A stretch of DNA of 64,000 bases, from assembly GCA_965217195.1 (NCBI GenBank), contig CBDCHL010000004.1, forward strand, positions 1,488,001 to 1,552,000, in the 5' to 3' direction. The DNA comes from UBA6623 sp965217195. GTDB taxonomy: Bacteria > Acidobacteriota > Terriglobia > Bryobacterales > UBA6623. The notes below the pieces were generated by a model. That model was not told where the DNA came from, did not search any database, and saw only the letters and a program-made list of their open reading frames with translations. Positions within the stretch are counted from its first letter, which is position 1. The number at the start of each line of letters is the position of its first letter. The translations under genes were made by a program, and so were the position numbers. This document shows, in pieces, positions 7,864-17,090 of the stretch.

Positions 7864-9102
7864 ATGACAACCTCGCGGAGACAATGGATGAAAGACAACT
7901 TGGCGGTAGCGACGCTTGCGCCGACCCTGCTGACGCCCAGCGGTGCGAAGGGCTATAGCGTCGATGAAGTGGAAAAGCGCCTCAGCTCCGAGAAAGCGAT
8001 CGAAGGCGTCACAAAGCACGATCTGCCGACGCCGGCACTGCTGCTCGACCTGGATCGGCTTGAACACAACCTCGCCGCGATGAGCGAGCACGCCAAGGGG
8101 GCGTCGGTCGATTTACGGCCCCACGCCAAGACGCACAAGAGTGCTGAAATCGCTCGCCGCCAAACCGCCGCGGGCGCGCTCGGAGTATGCACGGCGACGA
8201 TTTACGAGGCCGAACAAATGGCCGCCGCCGGCGTTGGGGGCATTTTGATTACCTCCGAACTCGTCGGCCCGAACAAGATGGCTCGGCTGGTTCGGCTGAC
8301 TAAGACCCACTCCGATACGATGGCCGTCGTCGACAGCGCGGCGCACGCCGAGCAGTTGAGCGAGGCGGCGAAGGCGGGGAAAGTCGACCTCAATATTCTC
8401 ATCGATATCGATCCGGTCGGCCGGCGTACCGGCATTGCGCCCGGCGAAGGTGCGGTCAATTTGGCGAAGACCGTGGACAGGCTGGAGAACTTGAATCTGC
8501 GCGGCGTCCACGGGTATTCAGGCGCGTCGTCCCATGTGAGGGGTTTCGATGCTCGCAAAGAACATTCGGCGAAATACATGACGCCGGTTGTCGAAAGTTT
8601 CAGACAGATACAGCGAGACGGTCTGCCCGCCGAAGTCATGTCGGGCACCAGTACCGGCACCTACAACATCGATCCGGAGCTGGGGATGACCGAGATGCAG
8701 GTGGGCTCCTACGTTTTCATGGATGTCGACTATCGACTGATCGGCGGGCGCGGCGGCGACGTCTACGAAGATTTCCAACCGTCGCTGACGGTCCTTGCCA
8801 CCGTCATCAGCCACAACTACGACGACCGCGCCACGGTTGACTCCGGGCTCAAGTCGTTCGCCACGGACCGCGACTTTGGCCCCGAAGTACTGGGCTACCA
8901 AGGCGTCGGGTACGGATTCGCAGGCGATGAGCACGGCATTCTGACGCTCGAGAATCCCGAACCCGCCGTCAAGCTCGGAGACAAGGTCGAACTGATCGTT
9001 CCCCACTGCGACCCCAACGTGAACCTCTACGACCGCATGTACTGCACCCGTGGCGACGATGTTGTCGAGCTGTGGAAGGTAACCGCTCGAGGCCACGGCT
9101 AG
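7864..9102 (+). CDS. DSD1-family PLP enzyme (D-threonine aldolase / D-serine dehydratase-like)
   Basis: The 412-residue protein belongs to fold-type III PLP enzymes. 'HDLPTPALLLDLDRLEHN' opens the alanine-racemase-like barrel and 'RPHAKTHKS' (about 85-93) carries the PLP lysine, Lys89. The C-terminal 'VPHCDPNVNLYDRMY' has the His-x-Asp metal site of D-threonine aldolases and D-serine dehydratases. The N-terminus 'TTSRRQWMKDNLAVATLAP' resembles a degenerate twin-arginine signal, so the enzyme may be exported. It cleaves or deaminates D-hydroxy amino acids; which one is not decidable. Start chosen at the ATG with AAAGGGG seven bases upstream. The next gene (AtoE-like transporter) follows on the same strand. 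Confidence 0.9.
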   Translation: MTTSRRQWMKDNLAVATLAPTLLTPSGAKGYSVDEVEKRLSSEKAIEGVTKHDLPTPALLLDLDRLEHNLAAMSEHAKGASVDLRPHAKTHKSAEIARRQTAAGALGVCTATIYEAEQMAAAGVGGILITSELVGPNKMARLVRLTKTHSDTMAVVDSAAHAEQLSEAAKAGKVDLNILIDIDPVGRRTGIAPGEGAVNLAKTVDRLENLNLRGVHGYSGASSHVRGFDARKEHSAKYMTPVVESFRQIQRDGLPAEVMSGTSTGTYNIDPELGMTEMQVGSYVFMDVDYRLIGGRGGDVYEDFQPSLTVLATVISHNYDDRATVDSGLKSFATDRDFGPEVLGYQGVGYGFAGDEHGILTLENPEPAVKLGDKVELIVPHCDPNVNLYDRMYCTRGDDVVELWKVTARGHG

Positions 9103-9142
9103 TTTCGCCGCTCTATTTCGATCGCTCCCACGGCGCAGCGAC

Positions 9143-9170
9143 AGAGGCGTGGACGGAAGTCCACGCTTGG
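9143..9170. repeat. 'GGCGTGGACGGAAGTCCACGC' palindromic repeat
   Basis: A short hairpin, CGTGGACGGAAGTCCACG, in the gap between the PLP enzyme and AtoE genes. Variant copies with compensating arm changes occur near 1280 (GCGAGGACGGAAGTCCGCGC) and near 58946 (GCGCGAACGGAAGTCCGCG). Confidence 0.55.
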
Positions 9171-9249
9171 AGTGGGCGTCGACGGGTCTACGCTGCGCTA
9201 CAATACCGCTCGCCGGCTCGGCGCTCGAGTTGGGCAAGCCCCTCCCCAC

Positions 9250-10637
9250 ATGGCCTCTCTCATCGATCGTTTTCGCAACCTCGGCGCGGGTCTCTCTTCA
9301 TTCACCGAACGCTGGATCCCCGATTCCTGGGTCATCTGCATGATGCTCACCAGCGTTGCTCTGCTGTTGGCGGTCTTCGGCGCCGGTGTCGGGGTCGAAG
9401 ACGCTGTGCTGGCCTGGGGAGGCGGGATGTGGGTCTTGCTCGAGTTGGCGATGCAATTCACGATCGTCATGGTCGCCGCCTATGCATGCGTCTCGTCCAG
9501 GCCGGTGTTTCGGTTGTTCGACCGCTTAGCTCGGGTGCCCGATCCAGACAGGCCACTGCAAGCGGTCGCGCTGGTGGCGGGGGTTTCGCTCTTCACGGCC
9601 TTCTTGAACTGGGCATTTTGCTTGGTGGCGTCGGCGCTGTTCGTGCCTTTTGTGTGTCGTCACAATCCGCGGGTCGACATCCGTGTTTTGATTGCCGCGG
9701 CCTACCTTGGCTTGGGGACGTTGTTCCCTTGCGGGTTTTCGAGCTCGGCTCCACTGATCCTGGCGACGCCCGGCAACCCCCTATCGAACCCGCCGCGGGC
9801 GCCGCGATTCTCGATCGGCTGATCCCGGTTACCGCAACTCTGTTTACCCCCTTCAATTTCGGTTACGCCGCCGTAATTTCGCTCGTAGGTCTGCTGACGG
9901 TGATCGCTCTTCATCCGCGTGAAGGCGCGGTGACTCTTTCAAGAGAGCAAGTGGACGCTATTCTCCCCAAGCCTCCTACAGTCGAAAGCTCGGCGCTGAC
10001 GCCAGCCGCGCGGCTCGACCGTTTTCCCGGCTGGGTCGTGTTGGCCGTCATCTTGATCGCTTACCCGCTAGGGCATTCGATGGTCACGCGCGGTTTCGGC
10101 ACGAGTTGGACGATCAATGCCTACAACATGACGTTCCTCGTCGCGGCCTTATTGCTGCACCGTCGCCCCAACTCTTTCGTCCACGCTTGCCGCGAAGGCG
10201 TCGGCACCAGTTGGGGCATTATTCTGCAGTTCCCTTTTTACGCCGGGATTTTCGGCATCATGAACAGCACCGGTTTGGGAGCTTGGTTAGGCGAGCGCTT
10301 CGCCGAATTCGCGACCACAGGGAGTTATCCGCTGGTCGTCTATATTTACTCGGCTTTCATGAATCTGTTCGTCCCGTCGGCCGGCTCGAAGTGGTTGATT
10401 GAAGCGCCCTACTTGATTCCAGCGGGCCGCGAGTTGGGAGTCTCGGTGGAGACGGTCGTGATGGCCTACGCCTACGGGGATGCGACCACGAATTTGATTC
10501 AACCGTTTTGGGCGATTCCGCTGCTGGCGGTAGCGCGGCTGCGGTTCGGGGAAATGGTGGGGTACACGAGCTTGATCGCCGCGGCTTGTTTCGCAGTGAG
10601 CGTGGTTGCGATGTTGCTCATCCCACCGGCACTGTAG
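9250..10637 (+). pseudogene. AtoE-family short-chain fatty acid transporter, -1 frameshift
   Basis: The ATG at 9250 opens a polytopic protein of about 460 residues like AtoE ('ERWIPDSWVICMMLTSVALL', 'FLNWAFCLVASALF', 'LILATPGNPL', later 'FTPFNFGYA', 'FMNLFVPSAGSKWLIEAP', 'YGDATTNLIQPFWAIP'). The first frame stops at 9820. Homology continues in the -1 frame from the C5 run at 9777-9781, where the two frames join smoothly as '...GNP-(P)-IEPAAGAAILDRL...'. One missing C in the run would explain the break. It may be a real lesion, a sequencing/assembly error at the homopolymer, or programmed frameshifting; a lesion or error is most likely. Confidence 0.82.
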
Positions 10638-10654
10638 GTCAGCCGGCTGGACAC

Positions 10655-10700
10655 CGTAGCGCAGGTCTAGGCGCGCTTTTCGCCAGACCTGCGTCACCCC
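10655..10700. repeat. 'GTAGCGCAGGTCTAG...AGACCTGCG' palindromic repeat, copy 2
   Basis: GTAGCGCAGGTCTAGGCGCG then CTTTTCGCCAGACCTGCG forms a hairpin just after the AtoE gene. It could terminate transcription weakly. Related copies are at 6741-6781 and 58833-58871. Confidence 0.6.
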
Positions 10701-11373
10701 TATTCAAGAAAGGGCGCCCGCGAAGACGCGGAGCGCAGGTTTCGAAGAAACCTGCGGCTTCAGCTACCTCGTCGCCAAACTACCGTCACCCACAAGAGAA
10801 CCACACCGGCGAGTTGTACCGCCGTCACCGTCGTCCCCAAGAAGGCCCAATTCAGAAGAGCGGCGCCGGCCGGGAAACACAACTCCGCCAGTGCCGCCCG
10901 CGAAGCCGACGTGCCGCTGAGCCCGCGATAGTAAAACAGCAATCCCAGCAGGCCCGGGACAATCGCCAACAGCAACAAGGTCGGAAGCTGCCCCGCCCCC
11001 GCCAACGGAAGCGAAACATCGGGGCTTCTCGCAAGAACCAGCGCTCCGAGCAAGGGCAACGCCGTCAGCACCCGCAGCGCCGTCATTTCGACCGGCGAAA
11101 CCACGGGAAACATCGAACGGCCGGCAACCGTCGATGTCCCCCAGATGAACGCCGCCGCCACCGCCCACAACGATGCAGATCTCCAAGGGCCTGGCGCGAA
11201 GCCGCCGTCAAGAGCGCCGGAAATCAGCAGCACGGCCCCGATTGCAACGATAAGACGCACCCAATAGCGTCCTTGGATGAACTCTCTCTCTCGCAACCCT
11301 ATGCGGGCCCCCAGAACGGCGAAGAGAGGTTGTAGCTTCTGGAGAAAAACAGCGGCGGTCGGGTTACCCAACT

Positions 11374-12422
11374 CCTGCTTATACGGTTGTTTCAGCAAGC
11401 CCCAAGATGTTGGGGTGGAGGTCATCGCGTCTTGTCCAGGTCACGCGCGCGGCGGATGTGGGCGTAAGGCGTAGGAGCGTGTTGAGTTCCGAGACCAAGG
11501 AGGGTTTGGAAGGCTGCCATTGGGGTCTTGCGGCGGTTGTGTCGAAACACGAACTCATCGAGGTAAACCTGAAGCTGAGCGCGGCTCACGCCGTGGTACG
11601 TTCCGGTCAGCCATTGCTGCAGGTTGCCAATGGCACGATCCGCCAGCGGCACCACCGACTTGGCGCCTTTCCGCAAGTCAGTCCGGTGAGGTTGCGGACG
11701 AGAGACGTGTTTGTAGCCGGCCTCTTCGAGGGCGGTAAAGGTCTTCAGACCGTCTGTGTAGATGGTCGAGCCGGGAACAACGTTCTGGGCAAGAAACCTG
11801 TCGATCGTCACCTTCTTGAAGTCTGGAATAACGGACATGCGAACGCGCCCGGAGCGCTTCCCGCGTTTCTCAACAGCGACCATCACAAGGGCCGCACGGC
11901 GCCCCTTCAGTTGCCGGCTGCCTCGCAAACCTGCTTGCGGGCCGCCAATCCAGGTGTCATCGACCTCTACTTCTCCGTGCAAGGGCTCGCGAGCTGCGTT
12001 CACCATGGCCCGTCGCAGTTTGTGCAACATCATCCAGGCGGTTTCGTAGCGCGACAGGCCGAGCTGACGCTGCAGTAGCAGCGCCGACACACCTCGCTTA
12101 TCAGTTGTCATCAGGTACGCAGCCCAAAACCAAACCGTCAGCGGGGTCTTCGTATTGTGGAGCACCGTTCCCGACGTCAACGAGACCTGGTGTCGACACG
12201 CCGCGCACTGCCACCGTAGTTTCTGCTCGAGAATGTAGGCCTGCCGATGCCCACACTGAGGACAAAGGAACCCGTCGGGCCAACGACAAGCAGCCAGGTA
12301 CTTCTGGCAAGCCTCCTCGGTCGCAAACTCCACCTGAAACTGACGCAGACTCTTCGGAAACGGCGGCCGGGCCACGCCCTACCCTACATCTTGGGGCTTG
12401 CTGAAACAACCGTATAAGCAAG
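11374..12422. mobile_element. Complete IS1595-family insertion sequence, 1,049 bp
   Basis: Terminal inverted repeats of about 41 bp (11374-11414 and 12382-12422) share TGCTTATACGGTTGTTTCAG with two mismatches over the full length. The flanks carry the 8-bp direct duplication ACCCAACT (11366-11373 and 12423-12430), the target length known for IS1595. One transposase gene fills the element. It disrupts an EamA transporter and looks intact and recent. Confidence 0.95.
11422..12375 (-). CDS. IS1595-family transposase (ISXO2-like DDE)
   Basis: The 317-residue protein starts at GTG 12375 just inside the inverted repeat. An N-terminal zinc ribbon ('CPQCGHRQ...CAACRHQ', about 38-61) is followed by an 'LTVWFWAAYLM' segment and an ISXO2-like DDE domain: 'VEVDDTWIGG' (first Asp), 'IYTDGLKTF' (second Asp) and 'FRHNRRK' near the C-terminus, the HN-type ending of this family. 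No frameshift or stop is present, so the transposase is probably functional and acts on its own 41-bp ends. Confidence 0.95.
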   Translation of the reverse strand: MARPPFPKSLRQFQVEFATEEACQKYLAACRWPDGFLCPQCGHRQAYILEQKLRWQCAACRHQVSLTSGTVLHNTKTPLTVWFWAAYLMTTDKRGVSALLLQRQLGLSRYETAWMMLHKLRRAMVNAAREPLHGEVEVDDTWIGGPQAGLRGSRQLKGRRAALVMVAVEKRGKRSGRVRMSVIPDFKKVTIDRFLAQNVVPGSTIYTDGLKTFTALEEAGYKHVSRPQPHRTDLRKGAKSVVPLADRAIGNLQQWLTGTYHGVSRAQLQVYLDEFVFRHNRRKTPMAAFQTLLGLGTQHAPTPYAHIRRARDLDKTR

Positions 12423-12784
12423 ACCCAACTTGATGGCTTGTGTAAAAAAGATCGTAGCGAGCGCCGACCCGCCCCAGCCGATCCACAAAAGCGCCGCCCA
12501 TTGGGCTTTGGTGAACGAGGCCCCTCGCCGCCGCGCCCGGATCGCGACCGGCAGCAGAATCACCGCCAGGATCACGTGCTCGAAGAAAACGATTTCCGCG
12601 CTTGAAAGCGTCTCGGTCAGGGGACGGCGTAAGACGGCATCCGTTCCCCAAAGCGTCGCGCCCAAGGCGACCCAAATGATGCCGTTGCGTTCGATTCCTC
12701 GCTCGTCAGAAGGGGGTCGGGGATGCGATTCGGACGCCGGCACGGCAGACCATTGTAGAATACGCATTCGTTCGTTCCACTCCA

Positions 12785-13474
12785 ATGTCGAAAGAAGTGG
12801 CTATCCTCGGCGGCACGGGCCAAGAAGGGTTCGGCTTGGCCTTGCGCTGGGCCCGTGCCGACAGGATGGTTTTCATCGGCTCCCGCGATCCGCGACGGGC
12901 GCGCACCGCCGCCGAAAGCGTTCGAGAAAGGGTCCCCGGTTCGGCCGTCGAGGGCCTGGCCAATGAGGAGGCCGTCGCACGGGCCCCGATTGTGGTGCTA
13001 ACCGTGCCGCTTACGGCACAGATCAGCACGTTGAAGTCGATCCGCGATCGCCTGCGGCCCGACGCGATTGTCGTCGACGCGACGGTTCCCCTTGAAAAAG
13101 CCGTGGGAGGCCGCCTGTCGCGAATCGTTCAGCTCTGGGACGGCTCGGCCGCGGAACAGGCCGAGCGCTATGTCGGCAAGCTCGCCCGTGTCACGGGTGC
13201 GTTTCACAGTTTGGGGTCGGAGGCGCTTAGAGACCTCGACCACGACATCGACTGCGATGTTTTGGTGACCGGAAACGATCGCGAGGCCCGAGCCGTCGTC
13301 GCGACGCTCGTTGAAGACATCCCGGGCGCCCGCGCGATCGACTTCGGGCCCCTGGAAAACTCCCGCTACGCCGAGCAGACCGCGGCACTGTTGATCACCC
13401 TCAATCTGAGGCATAAATCCGCTGCCGCGGGCCTACGCTTTACCGGTCTCAGTTCGTCAACGAAGGAGCGCTAG
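12785..13474 (+). CDS. npdG: NADPH-dependent F420 reductase
   Basis: The 229-residue protein has an N-terminal NADP-binding fold ('AILGGTGQEGFGLALRWA', residues 5-22) with 'GSRDPRRA' after the second strand, typical of F420H2:NADP+ oxidoreductases (Fno/NpdG). It transfers hydride between NADPH and coenzyme F420 in the cytoplasm. The 'VPLTAQISTL', 'DATVPLE' and 'VTGAFHSLG' segments match the family. It is the first gene of the F420 operon, with no gap before cofD (stop at 13474, start at 13475). The partner cofactor is therefore made by the next genes. Confidence 0.92.
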   Translation: MSKEVAILGGTGQEGFGLALRWARADRMVFIGSRDPRRARTAAESVRERVPGSAVEGLANEEAVARAPIVVLTVPLTAQISTLKSIRDRLRPDAIVVDATVPLEKAVGGRLSRIVQLWDGSAAEQAERYVGKLARVTGAFHSLGSEALRDLDHDIDCDVLVTGNDREARAVVATLVEDIPGARAIDFGPLENSRYAEQTAALLITLNLRHKSAAAGLRFTGLSSSTKER

Positions 13475-14419
13475 ATGACGGGACCGGTCGTCGTTCTCGC
13501 CGGCGGCGTCGGCGCCGCTCGCATTCTAACCGGTTTGGCCGGCGTCATCGACCCGAACGAGATTACGGTCATCGGCAACACCGGCGACGACCTCGGACTC
13601 CACGGCCTTTCGATCTCTCCCGACCTCGATACAGTCACCTATACGCTCGCCGGCGTGGCGGACCCGGAACAAGGTTGGGGCATCGCGAACGACACGTTCG
13701 AGTGCCTCGGGTTCCTGGGGCGTTACTCGGGCGACACCTGGTTCCGGCTCGGCGACCGTGATCTGGCGACGCATATCTACCGCACGGCCCTGCTCAACCG
13801 AGGCGTGCCGCTGTCGGAAGTGACCGCGGCCGTCGCCGAGCGCCTAGGGGTCGCGTCGCGCATCTTGCCGATGAGCGACGACACCGTGCGCACCTGGATC
13901 ACGACGCCAACCGAGCGTGTGGATTTCCAAACCTATTTCGTGCGCCGGCGAGCGCGAGACGAGGTTCGCAAAGTGGAGTTCGAGGGAACCGAGGACGCCA
14001 AACCCGCTCCGGGGGTCGTGGAGGCCATCGAGTCGGCCCGCGCGGTTATCATCGCCCCCAGCAATCCCTTCATCAGCATCGGACCCATCTTGGCCGTGCC
14101 GGGAATTCGCGAGGCTCTGCGCAAGACGACGGCCCCGGTGGCCGCTGTCGCACCGGTCGCCGCCGGGCGGGCTTTCAAAGGACCCACGGCGCGAATGATG
14201 GCCGGCCTCGGCCACGAGGTTTCCGCTTTCGCTGTCGCCGAACTCTACCAAGACTTTCTCCACTCTTTCGTGATCGACAAGCAAGACACCGCGCAAGTCG
14301 AACGGATCGCAGACCTCGGTATAAAAGTCGTTACGTCGGACATCGCCATGTCGTCTGATGAGCGCAAGAAATCGCTCGCCGCCCGAGTATTGGAAGCGCT
14401 GGAGGCGCCAGCCTCATGA
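13475..14419 (+). CDS. cofD: 2-phospho-L-lactate transferase (F420 biosynthesis)
   Basis: The 314-residue protein is CofD/FbiA, which joins the lactyl (or phosphoenolpyruvyl) diphosphoguanosine made by CofC to the deazaflavin Fo. Family motifs visible: 'VVLAGGVGAARILTGL' at the N-terminus, 'IGNTGDDLGLHGLSISPDLD' (about 33-52, the Asp-rich metal/substrate region), 'GWGIANDTF', 'WFRLGDRDLATHIYR' and 'IIAPSNPFISIGPIL'. Length is normal. The ATG follows the npdG stop directly; the end overlaps cofC by 4 bp (ATGA), indicating translational coupling. Confidence 0.95.
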   Translation: MTGPVVVLAGGVGAARILTGLAGVIDPNEITVIGNTGDDLGLHGLSISPDLDTVTYTLAGVADPEQGWGIANDTFECLGFLGRYSGDTWFRLGDRDLATHIYRTALLNRGVPLSEVTAAVAERLGVASRILPMSDDTVRTWITTPTERVDFQTYFVRRRARDEVRKVEFEGTEDAKPAPGVVEAIESARAVIIAPSNPFISIGPILAVPGIREALRKTTAPVAAVAPVAAGRAFKGPTARMMAGLGHEVSAFAVAELYQDFLHSFVIDKQDTAQVERIADLGIKVVTSDIAMSSDERKKSLAARVLEALEAPAS

Positions 14420-15162
14420 TCTGGGCACTGCTCCCGGTCAAGTCTCCCGAGAAAGTCATGGAGCGTCTCGCACCAGTGCTTTCGGTGGATCAGCGGCGAA
14501 CACTCGCGGGGCTGCTTTATCGAGAAATGCTCGAGAAGCTAGTACGCGCCCGGGGGTTCGATGGGGTGGCGGTAGTTTCGAGCGACGGACCGACGTTGGA
14601 CACCGCGCGGCAAGCCGGCGCAAGAGCGTTGGAAGAGAGTCGTCAGCAGACGCACAGCGCCTCGGCCGATTGGGCCGCCGCGCGACTCGAAGCCGAGGGG
14701 GCTCTCGCCGTCGTGTCGCTCCCGATCGACGTTCCTCTCGCCGAAGTGTCCGAAATCGAGCAGCTCGCCCGCGCCTGCTCTCGCCGCGAATCCCCCGTAG
14801 TGGTCCTTGTTCCCTCCGCGGACGGCACGGGCACAAACGGGCTCGGCCGCACGCCGCCCGGCGTCATCGAAAGCCGCTTCGGTCCGGGTAGTTTCGCGGT
14901 CCACACCGAGCAAGTACGCGCCCGCGGTGCACAACTCGAAGTCCTGCGTCCGCCCGGTCTGGTCTTCGATCTCGACACCCCCGACGATCTGCGGGAGTTT
15001 CTCACGCGCTCGGGCGGCGGGCCGATCCGCGACTTTCTCGATCGCATCGGCGCGGACGAAGCCACCGCTCGCTATCAAGAGTTGCAACCGAACCCGGTTG
15101 GCGACCCCAACCCGGGCGAGCCGACCGCGAGCGGCGATGAGCCCGAGGCCGCCGTGCCGTGA
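14416..15162 (+). CDS. cofC: 2-phospho-L-lactate (or PEP) guanylyltransferase
   Basis: The 248-residue protein starts 'MIWALLPVKSPEKVMERLAP', the CofC/FbiD opening, with the nucleotidyltransferase-like signature reaching 'LSVDQRRTLAGLLYREML'. 'VVSLPIDVPLAEVSEIEQL', 'LVPSADGTGTNGLGRTPPG' and the C-terminal 'LVFDLDTPDDLREFL' are family motifs. It activates 2-phospholactate or PEP with GTP for CofD. It overlaps both neighbours by 4 bp. Its C-terminal tail after about residue 205 is extended and Pro/Glu-rich. Confidence 0.92.
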   Translation: MIWALLPVKSPEKVMERLAPVLSVDQRRTLAGLLYREMLEKLVRARGFDGVAVVSSDGPTLDTARQAGARALEESRQQTHSASADWAAARLEAEGALAVVSLPIDVPLAEVSEIEQLARACSRRESPVVVLVPSADGTGTNGLGRTPPGVIESRFGPGSFAVHTEQVRARGAQLEVLRPPGLVFDLDTPDDLREFLTRSGGGPIRDFLDRIGADEATARYQELQPNPVGDPNPGEPTASGDEPEAAVP

Positions 15163-15920
15163 ATCCCCCGACCCCGCTGCGGCTCACCGCCCTCGCCGGC
15201 TTGCCGGAAATCCACCCCGGCGACGACTTGCCCGGGTTGATCGCCAAGGCCGCCCGGCGGGAAAGTTTGGTCTGGCGCGAGGGGATGGTCCTTGTCACGG
15301 CACAAAAAATTGTCTCAAAGGCCGAGGGCGCGATTGTCGACCTGCGAACCATCACGCCCTCACCGCGAGCCGTTTCTTTCGCCGAGGACCACGACAAGGA
15401 TCCCCGCCTCGTCGAACTTGTGTTGCGCCAGTCGAAACGCATCGTTCGAATGGAGCGCGGAATTTTGATCGTAGAAACCCATCACGGGTTTATCTGCGCC
15501 AATGCCGGCGTCGACCGCTCAAACGTTCCCGGTGACGATCACGCAGCCGTCTTGCCGCAAGACCCCGATCGCTCGGCCGCGAATCTCCGGGAGGGCTTAC
15601 GCGAGAGACTCGGCATCGACCTCGCAGTTGTAGTAAGCGACACTTTCGGTCGGCCGTGGAGACGCGGGCAAGTCAACGTTGCGCTGGGCGTAGCGGGGTT
15701 CGGTGCGCTCCAAGACGCACGTGGAGGACGCGATCGCCAGGGCCGACCGCTGGCCGCCACCGAACCCGCAACCGCCGACGAAATCGCCGCCGCCGCCGGC
15801 CTCCTGATGACCAAGGACGCCGGACGCCCGGTCGTGCTGGTCGAGGGCTTGCGGCTCGAACCGGCAGAGGGAACCGTGCGGGATCTGCTTCGCGAACCCG
15901 AGCAGGATCTGTTTCGCTGA
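15159..15920 (+). CDS. cofE: Coenzyme F420:L-glutamate ligase
   Basis: The GTG at 15159 overlaps the cofC stop. The 253-residue protein is a stand-alone CofE that adds glutamates to F420-0 with GTP. Motifs: 'IHPGDDLPGLI', 'LVTAQKIVSKAEG', 'HHGFICANAGVDRSNV', 'VVVSDTFGRPWRRGQVNVAL' (substrate loop) and 'TADEIAAAAGLLM'. It lacks the C-terminal FMN reductase domain of actinobacterial FbiB, so dehydro-F420-0 reduction, if needed, must be done elsewhere. The operon has no cofG/cofH (Fo synthase) gene here. Confidence 0.94.
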   Translation: MNPPTPLRLTALAGLPEIHPGDDLPGLIAKAARRESLVWREGMVLVTAQKIVSKAEGAIVDLRTITPSPRAVSFAEDHDKDPRLVELVLRQSKRIVRMERGILIVETHHGFICANAGVDRSNVPGDDHAAVLPQDPDRSAANLREGLRERLGIDLAVVVSDTFGRPWRRGQVNVALGVAGFGALQDARGGRDRQGRPLAATEPATADEIAAAAGLLMTKDAGRPVVLVEGLRLEPAEGTVRDLLREPEQDLFR

Positions 15921-16064
15921 GACCGGCCAAAGACGGCTGAAATCTGGTTCGATGGGATTCGACGGGGTTTTGGCTGTGCCGGCGTTATTGCCGGCATATC
16001 TACGAATAATGTTCTCGGACTCGGCGGGCCGGCATCTATCGAAAGTTCGACTAGACCTTCGATA

Positions 16065-17090
16065 ATGAATTCTATGTACGCCGCCGTGGTGCAAGCCGGT
16101 CCGATTCCCTTTGACCGCGAGCGGACACTCGAAAAGGTCCGCGATCTCACGGCCGACTCAGCGCACGAGGGCGCGCAGCTCGTCGTCTTCCCCGAGGCGT
16201 TCGTCTCGGGGTATCCCAAAGGCGCTGATTTCGGCACGCGCGTCGGGACGCGCTCGCCCGAGGGTCGACGGTGGTTTCGGCGTTATTTCGAAAGCGCTGT
16301 CGATGTCCCCGGTCCTGAGGTGAACCGGCTTGCTCAGACCGCTTCCGACAACCAGGTCCACCTCGCGATTGGCGTTATTGAGCGCGAGGTCGGCACCCTT
16401 TATTGCACGATTCTGTTTTTCAGCCCCGACCAAGGGCTCATCGGCAAACACCGCAAGGTAATGCCGACGGCGATGGAACGCGTCATCTGGGGACAAGGTG
16501 ACGGTTCGACGCTGCCGGTCTTAGAAACGCCGATCGGCCGGGTGGGTGCGGTGATTTGCTGGGAAAACTACATGCCGCTGTTGCGCATGGCGATGTATGC
16601 GAAGGGGATCGAGATTTACTGCGCCCCCACCGTCGACGACCGCGACACCTGGCAGCCAACGATGCGGCACATTGCGCTCGAAGGCCGTTGCTTCGTGCTC
16701 TCCGCCTGCCAATACATCGAGCGCTCGGCCTACCCGGAGGACTATGTGAGCCCGCCGGCTGACTCGCCTGACACGACCGTTATCCGCGGCGGCAGCGTCA
16801 TCATCAACCCACTGGGCAAGGTTCTGGCCGGGCCTTGCTATGGCGAGGAGAAAATCTTGACCGCGCAACTCGACCTCAACGAAATCACGGAAGGCAAATA
16901 CGACCTCGACGTGACAGGCCATTATGCTCGGCCTGAGATTTTCAGCTTGACCGTGAACGAGCAACCCGCGCGGCCTGTTGTGGTTGCCAGCTCCACGCCC
17001 GACGAGCCGTTTGCAAAAAAGGCGAACCTCAGCGAGGCGGCCCCCCAGCCTGAAAAAGGGCGACGCGGCGGCGCCGAAAAACTCCCCTAA
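16065..17090 (+). CDS. Nitrilase (carbon-nitrogen hydrolase superfamily)
   Basis: The 341-residue protein has the complete nitrilase triad: Glu44 in 'VVFPEAFVSGYPKG', a lysine in 'GKHRKVMPT' and the nucleophile Cys in 'AVICWENYMPLLR'. The 'ICWENYMPL' context and length fit true nitrilases (nitrile to acid plus ammonia) better than amidases. The last about 40 residues (after 'SLTVNEQPARP') are variable and probably disordered. The ATG at 16065 is taken; a second one at 16074 is equally possible. It lies 144 bp after cofE and is likely a separate transcription unit. Cytoplasmic. Confidence 0.92.
   Translation: MNSMYAAVVQAGPIPFDRERTLEKVRDLTADSAHEGAQLVVFPEAFVSGYPKGADFGTRVGTRSPEGRRWFRRYFESAVDVPGPEVNRLAQTASDNQVHLAIGVIEREVGTLYCTILFFSPDQGLIGKHRKVMPTAMERVIWGQGDGSTLPVLETPIGRVGAVICWENYMPLLRMAMYAKGIEIYCAPTVDDRDTWQPTMRHIALEGRCFVLSACQYIERSAYPEDYVSPPADSPDTTVIRGGSVIINPLGKVLAGPCYGEEKILTAQLDLNEITEGKYDLDVTGHYARPEIFSLTVNEQPARPVVVASSTPDEPFAKKANLSEAAPQPEKGRRGGAEKLP

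Larger units (their letters stand above)
10760..12767 (-). pseudogene. EamA/DMT-family transporter split by an IS1595 element
   Basis: Two in-frame halves lie outside the IS at 11374-12422. The 5' half (12767 to 12423) reads 'GIIWVALGATLWGTDAVLRR ... IFFTQAIKLG', and the 3' half (11373 to 10760) reads 'NPTAAVFLQKLQPLFAVLGA' and on to a normal C-terminal helix. Removing the IS and one 8-bp duplication rejoins '...FTQAIKLGNPTAAVFLQ...' in frame, giving 316 residues with the ten-helix drug/metabolite exporter pattern. The insertion falls in about the third membrane helix, so the gene is inactive as it stands. The intact sequence elsewhere in the gene suggests the insertion is recent. The start at 12767 is tentative; the gene is divergent from npdG. 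Confidence 0.9.
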
